Below, piece by piece: positions 56,148 through 64,000 of a stretch of 64,000 bases of DNA. The notes below the pieces were generated by a model. That model did no database searches. It was not told the origin of the DNA and saw only the letters and a program-made list of their open reading frames with translations. Within the stretch, counting starts at the first letter, position 1; each line of letters starts with the position of its first letter. The position numbers and the translations under genes are program-made. Source of the stretch: Clarireedia homoeocarpa (taxonomy: Eukaryota; Ascomycota; Leotiomycetes; Helotiales; Rutstroemiaceae); the NCBI GenBank assembly GCA_001465935.1, contig LNKV01000020.1, positions 627,252-691,251 of the forward strand, read 5' to 3'.

Positions 56148-59100
56148 TGGGTTCGCGACTTATTTACGCAAGTTTTAATGTCGATCATCACAGTTGGTCT
56201 GCATTGTCCTTGTGGAAGGATAGTGTTTGGTTTGGTGATGTGTGGGAAGAACAAAAAAAAGGATCCTGGTTGATGGGTATGTTCCCTCTCGAGGCCCTTC
56301 TAGGCTTCTCCCAGTCAATGCGACGATCATATTTTTGATCACATTCATCAGTCGCAGATGTCGGTTTACGGATGATGCGATATCTGAAGTTCTTTCCAAG
56401 AAAGCCACTGACAGCATGGGTTATAGCAGCCGAGAAAAAAATGTCTCAGACCTGCAAAATAAGAAAATACGGCAAGAATGTGGGATACCTGCATGAAATG
56501 CATGCAGGGTCACCATGCACTTACTTTCAAAGATAATTGGTCGATCTTTCCTTGGGCTTTACATACGATCTCCTGTCAATGCGATATTCTCTTTTCTTTA
56601 ACGATTATGTCGCCATTACCTGCTTACGAATCTTTTCTCTACACCGGACTTGCATGTTCGCTTTCGCTGTCTGCGGTTTCCCTTCCCTCGCCGCCTGCTA
56701 CCGGAATGTTACAAGTTACTTATCCGCTGAACTGGATGCTGCGTTCTAGATGTTATCATATGGGTATACTCGTATACTCCCCTGAGACTCTCGACCTGCC
56801 ATATATATCACCAGAACAGGGATATTCTACAGACAATTTTCCATGGCAGCAGAAAACGTGGCCGAAGGGGACCCTTTACTCATGTAGCACATAGCTTGTT
56901 TTCAACACTGTTTACTTCTCTCTAGATTTCCTTATATACGTTTCCTTTGCTCTTCCCCTTCATCATGGATACACTTCCTGTTTGGCCCCTTCCTGTATTG
57001 TATTTGTCTACTCTTTTTCTGCGGGTTGAAATTCTGGCGATATATGGCACGGAAAGAATGATTGAACGGGGGTGTTAACGGTTCCTTTTTATGATAGAGC
57101 GGCGGGGGCGGGCGGATGAATGGATGAACGTACTGGCTTGCGGGTTTTCATGACGAGGGGCGCAGAAGATAAAATCTGGAGGGTGGTGAATTTGTTTTTT
57201 GTTTTGTTTTGTTTTTTGGTTTTGGTTTTCTGGCAGACAAGATATTCTTTTTTCCCACAAAGTTAAGATTACATGCTACCACAGCAAGGATTTGAAGTGT
57301 CTCTTGCACGATTGCGGCTGCGATTGCTTAGATTTAGTTGGAACCTTGGGATTTGTTTACGCTACAAGGCGGCCCCACGCTGCGATTGTTCTTCTTGTAT
57401 TGTACTGTACCCGGACAGTTTGAATGATATGAATTTTACCGCCTGCCGAAGTTCTGAATGTACAGCACAGGATACGGAGCGTGGCATGCGTCCCGCGGGG
57501 AATAAGGTTCAGACCAATGTAGTACATACGCATACCATTACACGCCCAGTCCAGGTCGGAAATTTCGGATCTTCTGTGGCAGCCCACTCTCTATCCGACT
57601 TGTTTTAATCCCAGTATACAGTAATAGTACATAGTAAGTTTTCTCCCGCAGTCTCACTTCCGTTTCCCTGGTTTTCTCAAACACTAGGCTACCGTGGAAT
57701 ATACATCCCGCAGACAAACCCAAATAACCGAAAACCTTCCAACCTCACCAAGAGAGACGGCAAACACATGTCCACGTTTTACAATTATGGATAACAAGCA
57801 CCAGCATCCAAATATACACACTCTAGCTACCCCTCTCCCTTCCCCTCCCTTCTTTCTTCCTTCCACAATCATTCCAGACCGTTCCAGACCGCTCGCCCGA
57901 TCCACGGCACCCTGCCGTTTCGCATTGCGTTGCACCACATATATAAGTGGATGTCCTGATGCCTGGTTCTCATACCACAACGATAATGTTTAACTCCAAA
58001 ACAATTGGGTTGAGGTTAAATGGATGGGTTGGCGGGATGATTGGGAGGAGTTTGAGTGGTGGAGTCGTACGGGTGATTAGTTCCAGTGTCCCAACTGCCG
58101 TGTGCAGTACCGTGCCCTGGGGAAACAGTATGCATCTCCCATGTAGTCTCGTTTAGGCGATCGGGGATCTAATTTTAGGTTCGATGCTGCGTGTGCCAGA
58201 ATGCTGCTTGGGTCGGCATCTCGAGACGGGTTTCATGAGGGGTGGGGAGGGAAGGGAAAGGAAAGGATAGGAGAGCCGGGGGTGCAGTAGAGTGGGATTG
58301 GACATAACTTGACACAGCATACCATGTGTATGCGGGGACCCGCGCGCAGCTCGACTTGCATTACGGTTCTTAAGGAGAGCGCCGATCGCGGCGGGTGCTC
58401 TCTGGAATTGGGAAAGAGAAGGAAATTTGCGGTGCGGTGTGACGTCTACATACTGGTATGAGGTTCGGACCGAAGGTGTACGGTGGGGTACAGTCCAGTC
58501 CAGTCCAGTCCAGTCCAGTCCAATACAGTGCGAGTAGCTATTTTTGATGGGGCTGTAAGGCTGGGTGGAGTTCATGTTGTGGAAGGGAGACGGAAGGGTG
58601 GGTGCAGAGTACGTGGAGGTTGAGGATGGGTGCGGGAGAAGCATGGTGCGGTGTGGATTGGAAGGTTTTGGAAGGTGATGCTGTGGAAGGGGATGATGTA
58701 CTGGTATATTTGGATTGGGAACTGCTTTGGGAAGACTATATTCGGCGGCAGTACGAATAGTACGGGTTACATACTGTTTTGTTGAGATTGGGGGTGCTTT
58801 TGGGAAGAGTATATTCAGCTGTGGTATGAGTAGAATGGAGTGATTTAGAGTGATGCGCATGACGACGGAAGTAGACGTCTGGCTAAATCTGGTGGTGAAT
58901 GGCTTGTCGTTTGTTTGCGGTTTGCTTTTTTTCTTGGTTCCAAGTGAAACGTTCTAGAATTGAAATCGAGTTGAGGCGGAAGTGACTACGCACGCGAAGG
59001 TGAAAGATATTTGGAGCTGGAGAACCTCTTGGTGGACTATTTTTGTTTTCTTCTCTTTGCTCTACTTTGAATCTATTCTCCGACTTAGCTACATTGCACA

Positions 59101-59367
59101 TCACACGTATCATATGCGCAAACATGATTCTCACCGCTTAGATGATATAGCTGTGTTTATGGGTGTTTGTTGTCTGCACGTCTCTGGCGACATGAATTTA
59201 CCTTTACCTGACTTTTATGTACTCGATCTGTGTAACATGTCCGCAGAAGCTATTGCAATAGTATCAAGACTCATCGGGATCATCCAGAGAGGAAAGGAGA
59301 ACGTGCCAGGATTGAGCATGATTTGACATGATCCCCCATGGAGCTTAAGTAATCTTCTAACCAAGTA
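56148..59367. other. Gene-poor region, nothing firmly supported
   Basis: 3.2 kb between the small cysteine protein and the DUF1330-like gene. 56148-56900 may be its 3' UTR. Contains GTTTT repeats (57190-57235), a CAGTC pentamer array (58490-58522) and low-complexity minus frames at 58153-58860. A 114-codon plus frame at 58982-59326 has no recognisable features. Confidence 0.5.
58490..58522 (+). repeat. CAGTC pentamer array, 6-7 copies
   Basis: Perfect 5-bp tandem repeat in non-coding DNA, ending in CAATACAGTG. Confidence 0.9.
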
Positions 59368-60159
59368 TCACAATTTCGCCTTTCCCCTCCCTTCTGCTTC
59401 CCCATTTTCTTTTCCTACCAAATCCACCTCTGTTGTGCATAAGATGCACGTGTCCCTCAAACTCCCCACGCGATACTTGTGATTCACCTCCTGATAATCC
59501 TCACTAGCAAGCATATCCGCAAAATGGTCGATACTAGGATAATGCGCTAGAGCAATCTCATCCCACCCTTCTTTATCATCAATCACCGTCCCGACAATCT
59601 TTGCCACGCCACCTCTTTTACTTCCAATCGATTTCGCAAACGCAGATCCGTATTGGAGATACTGCTCTTTTTTGCCCGGCTTGAATGAGAGGAGATTGAA
59701 CATGGATAGCGCGTGTTTTCCTTCTTGCTCTCGGAAAGACTCGATCCAGGTGCATAAGTTTGGTGAAAGCTCGAGGGCTTGGGTAGAGCTTGCGATGCGG
59801 GGGTTGGTGAGACTGCCGGTTAATTTTGGTATGTCTTCAGGGTTTGGGTTCAAAAGAGCTTTGTTTTTGGAATCGAAGTCTTGGACGAGTCGTGACGGGA
59901 CTCCGGCTGTGATCTGCCATTGGTGACGGATGAGAGGTTGGAGGGAAGAAGGAAGAGCGTCGGTAGAGGGGAGGATAAGAAGGATGTCCCAATGGATATT
60001 CTGTGCGAGAAGAGCGTCGGTGGAGAGGGTGCTGGGGAGGATGATCCAGCGGATGACGCGGGCGACGGTCAGTGGTTTTAGAGAGGTGGTAGAGAGTGTC
60101 TTCAGGAATTCGGGAGGAGGAACGGTAAGGGAGAGAAGATGAGCGGTACAAGCTGGCAT
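59368..60159 (-). CDS. DUF1330-like alpha/beta-barrel protein
   Basis: A single exon of 263 residues, ATG at 60159 to TAA at 59368. The N-terminal half (LLSLTVPPPEFLKTLSTTS, VIRWIILPSTL, NIHWDILLILP, HQWQITAGVPSRLVQDF) and the C-terminal half (ALSMFNLLSFKPGKKEQYLQYGSAFAKSIG, WDEIALAHYPSIDHFADMLASEDYQEVNHKYR) both have dimeric ferredoxin-like barrel character; the second is the DUF1330-type core with its conserved YPS..HF.DM segment and a final RDTCILCT strand. Members are small cytosolic proteins of uncertain role, some in degradative pathways. No signal peptide or membrane segment. The Lys/Gly/Glu-rich end is probably disordered. Function is not assigned. Confidence 0.8.
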   Translation of the reverse strand: MPACTAHLLSLTVPPPEFLKTLSTTSLKPLTVARVIRWIILPSTLSTDALLAQNIHWDILLILPSTDALPSSLQPLIRHQWQITAGVPSRLVQDFDSKNKALLNPNPEDIPKLTGSLTNPRIASSTQALELSPNLCTWIESFREQEGKHALSMFNLLSFKPGKKEQYLQYGSAFAKSIGSKRGGVAKIVGTVIDDKEGWDEIALAHYPSIDHFADMLASEDYQEVNHKYRVGSLRDTCILCTTEVDLVGKENGEAEGRGKAKL

Positions 60160-61212
60160 GATTGGAGATGAGGGTTTTCCCGTACAGTATCGAGTTCAAC
60201 AAAGAGTCTATAGTCAAAGAGACGGTATATAATGCACAATTATCAAATTCTAAAACAAGTTATTGCTGCTCTTCATCTAACCGTCGATGCAAGGTTGGAA
60301 AAAGATATCGAATGTATGTCCTTTGATAGACACCTTGGCCACTTTGTAAGGCTTTGGCAGATGAAGTCGAAAGATCTGGGGTTATATATGGACCACACTA
60401 AGAGATACCCACGAGCCACGATGTCACCGCGACTTGTTTCAGTGATGATATTCACAGAGCTACCCCTCACTTGGTCTGAGCTCCCATGAACCGGGCCTCT
60501 GTTTTAGCGGCCCCGAACCGGGAACCGAGGTTTTCCAGCAACAAAAACTCGAAATCATAACAATTCACAAATTCGACTATGGACCCTGGACTTCACTCGA
60601 GCAATGCGACGCGATTTGGATCGATTTCGTGCATATAAGCTGTACTTATTTAGGATCCAGATTCGCCGATCATGCAACAGAGATTGTTGCGATGCGTTGC
60701 CAGTACCAACAAGCCTTGGAAAATAGAGTCTTCACACGCAATCTGCCAGCAGATTGTTACTATGCCAACGAACGTGCAGCTTCCTGGTCAACAATGGCGT
60801 AAACTCCCTTGAAGCGATCCAGGATTGCGTCGTGTTCATTGGTTCGCAAGCTTTCTAGCACATCTTTGGTAATGGAGTCTAGATCTCACAGGTAACAGTG
60901 TGTTGTTTATCGTCTTAATGGGTCTGATATTAGGTCGCACTACGATTCTTTCGTCCTTCTTCTGTTCCACTCTCACGTCAAGCTCTGTCGGCCCAGCAGC
61001 ACCAAAAGTTTTGTACGAACTAGATTGAGTGGCAGAAGGCGGAGGTGATTTCTGTGCATGAGCTGTGCTCTCCACTCTTTGCATCTGTCCGTCTGGTCAT
61101 ACGATATCTTATCTTCTTCACAGGCGGACAACATCAATGATGTGATCTGCATCGGCGACAATTAGACAGCGTTTTGTCCGTGTGTCTTTCTACCCTCAAT
61201 TTCTTTCTCAGG
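60160..61212. promoter_or_regulatory. Divergent intergenic of DUF1330-like and kelch genes
   Basis: 1.05 kb between two start codons. Minus-strand frames at 60836-61084 and 60973-61161 overlap and are weakly protein-like; no family recognised. No tandem repeats. Confidence 0.45.
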
Positions 61213-64000
61213 ATGCGGAGGAGAGTAGTCTCTGTCCTCTGGACATTGGTACTCTGTCCCATCATCTCTACCAATGCGCAACTACTACCCTATAATCCCA
61301 CAACGATACTTTTACCGTCGAGCGCATCCGCCTCACAAGATGTCGCCTACATCTTCCTCGAAGCCTCACAATTGGATACTCGACCCGAATTTGTATTTCT
61401 TAATATATCATCAACTATATCTACTTCGAATCTGACCTTGGAGAGCTTTTCGCCCAATTTACCTTTCCTTACTAATGGCACAGCTTATGTCCCCGCTATT
61501 TCTTCATCTGGTGTTATCACGGTGTATACAGGTTCTTGCTCGTCGCCTGCGAATAACGAGCTTTGGGTTTTCACTACTACAAATGGGAGCGCTGGAAATG
61601 GGTCATGGACAAAACAAACGGTTGATCTTTCTTCGGATGCGATGTCTGCAGATTTGACAGGAGCGGAGTTTCTGGCTGGAGCATTTAGTTTCTCAACAAT
61701 TGTCGATGCAAACGCGACACTTACGGACATATACATGTATGGTGGAATGTGTCCCAATACCTCCACAACGGTATCCACATGGCAGTCTGCGGGATCATAT
61801 TCGAATCGCATGGTGCGGCTTACACCTCAAGCCTCTGATAGCGCATATACATTGGACGTCGTGACAAATAGAGGTGCGCCTATTGCGGAAGCGGGCTTCA
61901 CAATCACTGGCCTCCCACCGATGTATTCGAATGCCTCGGGCATTATGACTCAAGCACGGAATTACATTCTTCTAGGTGGGCATACAAGAACCGCGTTTAT
62001 AAATATGAGTCAGGTTGCTGTCTGGAGCTTGCCGGAGGAAAGTTGGAGTTTTGTTACAATCGACTCGCCGTCTGCTTCGGAAGGCTCTAATACCGAATTG
62101 GCCGTCAAAAGTGCTGTTGCGACCGTTGACAGCCGCTCAGGGCATACAGCTGTTTTATCCGAGGATGGGTCTAGCGTTATTGTTCTTGGTGGGTGGGTTG
62201 GTGATGTGAACCAAGCTGCTGAGCCCCAACTTGCTGTGCTGAAGCTCGGGACGGGATTTGGGGGAACGGGTGATTGGATATGGTCCATTCCAAGCAACCA
62301 ACCATCCGGAGATGGTATTTACGGACACGGCGCGGTAATGCTACCTGGTAATGTTATGATGGTTATTGGCGGATTCAATATCACGGCTTCCGCGAATGCA
62401 AAGAGGGCTATCAATTTAGACAGTCAGGCTATGTTCTTTAATGCTACGAGTCTGGAATGGACTTCTAACTACACCAATCCATCGTACTTGGCCGCTCTGG
62501 ATCGCAAAGGCGATAAATCGTCGTCATCGTCAACCTCAAGAGAGATTGGGCTCGGAATAGGACTAGGGATTGGATTAGTTGCGCTCTTGGCTCTTATTGG
62601 CTTCGCCATCCGCTGGCTTATACGCAGTAGAAGACGTCGGACTGAGAGACACGAAGCCCGCGAGAAGGACCTGAGAGCACTAAGTTTTGGCGCAGCGGCG
62701 GCTTATTCGGCTCCCGGGGATATGTCGCAGAATGGTGCATATGTATGGTCAAACAACGGATGGCAAGAAAACTATAACGATAATCATGAACCTTATGCCA
62801 ATTCTACAAGCGCTGTAGCAGGTTACGAAAGACTACACACCGGCGAGTACAGTCCTGTCGAAAATGCTCCCGCTATGAAAGCTCGACAGGTTTCCAGGAA
62901 ACCTCTACGAAGCGCCCGTGGTGTTTATCAGCCCGCTCCGACATTTGATCCTGGGCCAGCAGCGGTGGGCCACGTCAAAAGCAACAGTCTTGGGACAGCC
63001 GGTCCAATTCACCCAATTTATGAAGCTGATGAAGAAGTTGATCCTATCTCGCCAATTGGTGTAGGGGTGGCTCTTCCTCTTGGCGAGACATCTATGGCCT
63101 CTGTTCCTCTTATTTCGGTTTCTAAACGACAGTCCGACCCGTTTAAAGACCCCCCAGCTAACCATTGCAATTTCTCAACTCCTTTACAACGGGATAATCG
63201 AAGCGCTAGTGCACCACCAGCAGAATCTCCGGTCCAGGAACGTGAACGAGAGATTGAAGCATGGGTTGCCGATTGGGCTGCTGCGGATGCGCTCCTCAAC
63301 GCGCAAGCAAAATCTCACTCAAATCTGGGCAGGCTATCACCCACACGTAGAGTACAGCTGATTGCCGCCAGTGGCCCAAATTCCGTTGCTGGAGACCTGT
63401 CAGAATATAGTGGTCGGACAGCCAGCAATCTTAGTGAACGCAGCATTGCTACACTTAGCCGTTCTGGATCTAGTTCTCAAGGCACAAGGTCGAATTCTCT
63501 CCTGGGATATATCAATCACGCCCTTAATACTATCACTGCGGGAGGAGTGCCGCTAAGTCCTACACCTGACAACTTATCAGTCATCAACAATAAAGGTCGC
63601 CCACCAGGAAGCTCGGGCAGTGAAACTGCATCAACATCTAACACTGCACATTCAAGCTTTCCGAGTCTCCAAGCCGAAGCTTCGACATTACTGCCTCGGC
63701 CCGACGTATCCGACCGCAGCAACCAGTCTCCCATCAGAACCCCATCCCAGTCTCCAACAAAAGAAACTTTTGACCACATTGGCAGTCCGTCCAAGAACAA
63801 ACCGAACGGTCTAAGCCGACGTGGAATTCTAGGAAGCATCCGACGAGTCTTCAGCGCCGAAAGTGACGACTATGACGAACCGTTCGCCGCTCGAGAACCA
63901 TCCCCTATCCCCATCGAACCAGATAACACACCTCGCCGAGCAGTTAGCGCTAGCGCGACTCTATGGCGCCGCAAGCAGGGGAAAACTGACTGGGAAGACA
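61213..64000 (+). CDS. Kelch beta-propeller single-pass membrane protein (3' end outside window)
   Basis: An uninterrupted frame from ATG 61213 to the window edge encodes at least 929 residues. A signal peptide (about 1-23, SVLWTLVLCPIISTNAQ) precedes an ectodomain with many N-x-S/T sites and kelch/galactose-oxidase-like blades (IYMYGGMCPN, YILLGGHTRT...VAVWSLPEESWSFV, VIVLGGWVGD, MMVIGGFNIT...AMFFNATSLEW). One membrane segment lies near 444-468 (IGLGIGLGIGLVALLALIGFAIRWLI), followed by RSRRRR. The long cytoplasmic tail is Ser/Pro/Gln-rich with many SP and basic sites. This architecture is common in filamentous fungi, where kelch ectodomains are thought to sense or bind at the cell surface; no enzyme residues of galactose oxidase were identified. 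No intron is needed within the window. Confidence 0.88.
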   Translation, partial: MRRRVVSVLWTLVLCPIISTNAQLLPYNPTTILLPSSASASQDVAYIFLEASQLDTRPEFVFLNISSTISTSNLTLESFSPNLPFLTNGTAYVPAISSSGVITVYTGSCSSPANNELWVFTTTNGSAGNGSWTKQTVDLSSDAMSADLTGAEFLAGAFSFSTIVDANATLTDIYMYGGMCPNTSTTVSTWQSAGSYSNRMVRLTPQASDSAYTLDVVTNRGAPIAEAGFTITGLPPMYSNASGIMTQARNYILLGGHTRTAFINMSQVAVWSLPEESWSFVTIDSPSASEGSNTELAVKSAVATVDSRSGHTAVLSEDGSSVIVLGGWVGDVNQAAEPQLAVLKLGTGFGGTGDWIWSIPSNQPSGDGIYGHGAVMLPGNVMMVIGGFNITASANAKRAINLDSQAMFFNATSLEWTSNYTNPSYLAALDRKGDKSSSSSTSREIGLGIGLGIGLVALLALIGFAIRWLIRSRRRRTERHEAREKDLRALSFGAAAAYSAPGDMSQNGAYVWSNNGWQENYNDNHEPYANSTSAVAGYERLHTGEYSPVENAPAMKARQVSRKPLRSARGVYQPAPTFDPGPAAVGHVKSNSLGTAGPIHPIYEADEEVDPISPIGVGVALPLGETSMASVPLISVSKRQSDPFKDPPANHCNFSTPLQRDNRSASAPPAESPVQEREREIEAWVADWAAADALLNAQAKSHSNLGRLSPTRRVQLIAASGPNSVAGDLSEYSGRTASNLSERSIATLSRSGSSSQGTRSNSLLGYINHALNTITAGGVPLSPTPDNLSVINNKGRPPGSSGSETASTSNTAHSSFPSLQAEASTLLPRPDVSDRSNQSPIRTPSQSPTKETFDHIGSPSKNKPNGLSRRGILGSIRRVFSAESDDYDEPFAAREPSPIPIEPDNTPRRAVSASATLWRRKQGKTDWED

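Noticed and set aside
58153..58860. 235-codon minus frame
   Set aside because: Pro/Ser/His-rich, spans the CAGTC array and G-rich plus strand; composition follows base bias and no domain is seen.

Overview
The window is nuclear DNA of a filamentous ascomycete. The gene families suggest a leotiomycete-like fungus, but that placement is inference. Supporting signs are short GT-AG introns (47-133 nt, one of 231 nt) with CTAAC/CTGAY-type branch sites, fungal-only families (AA13 starch LPMO, Zn2Cys6 regulator, ankyrin NLR, fungal tyrosinase, Vip1/Asp1 kinase), intergenic stretches full of microsatellites, and at least one decayed gene whose stop codons all fit C-to-T change. No prokaryotic feature, rRNA gene or convincing tRNA gene was seen.

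Layout. 1-5.1 kb: the 3' end of an AA13-CBM20 starch monooxygenase (+), a broken acyl/4-coumarate-CoA ligase-like gene (-) that has lost its ATP-binding core, then 2.2 kb of simple repeats. 5.1-14.5 kb: an RBR ubiquitin ligase (-), 3.5 kb of repeat-rich DNA with a 160-nt purine tract, an acetyl-CoA transporter of the SLC33A1 type (-), and a CENP-O/Mcm21 kinetochore gene (+) sharing a 690-bp divergent intergenic with the transporter. 14.5-24.3 kb: a decayed gene of unknown family (-), a single-pass Pro-rich membrane protein (+), a Ser/Thr-rich secreted protein with a GPI-like tail (-), a secreted tyrosinase (-), a 94-residue basic protein split by an intron (-), and a short-chain dehydrogenase (+). 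24.3-39.1 kb: a single-exon NLR-like ankyrin protein (-), a Zn2Cys6 regulator (-) between two repeat-rich gaps of over 4 kb, and a Lys/Ser-rich gene whose frame I could not resolve. 39.1-48.1 kb: UTP21 (-) and VIP1/ASP1 (+), both conserved housekeeping genes, diverging from a 715-bp intergenic. 48.1-59.4 kb: a gene-poor stretch holding a fragmented LamG-like coding region (-), a tentative two-exon gene (+) and a 54-residue six-cysteine protein (+). 59.4-64 kb: a DUF1330-like protein (-) and a large kelch-propeller membrane protein (+) that runs off the window.

The genes do not form a pathway or a secondary-metabolite cluster. Conserved cell-biology genes (UTP21, VIP1, CENP-O, RBR ligase, acetyl-CoA transporter) are interspersed with accessory genes for secretion, surface and immunity. 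Coding exons were joined by hand from splice signals and reading phase; each joined model closes in frame. The items most worth a second look are the RIP-like pseudogene at 15.1-15.8 kb, the ligase relic, the 54-residue zinc-ribbon-like gene, the compact NLR-ankyrin protein and the fragmented region at 50.4-52.9 kb.
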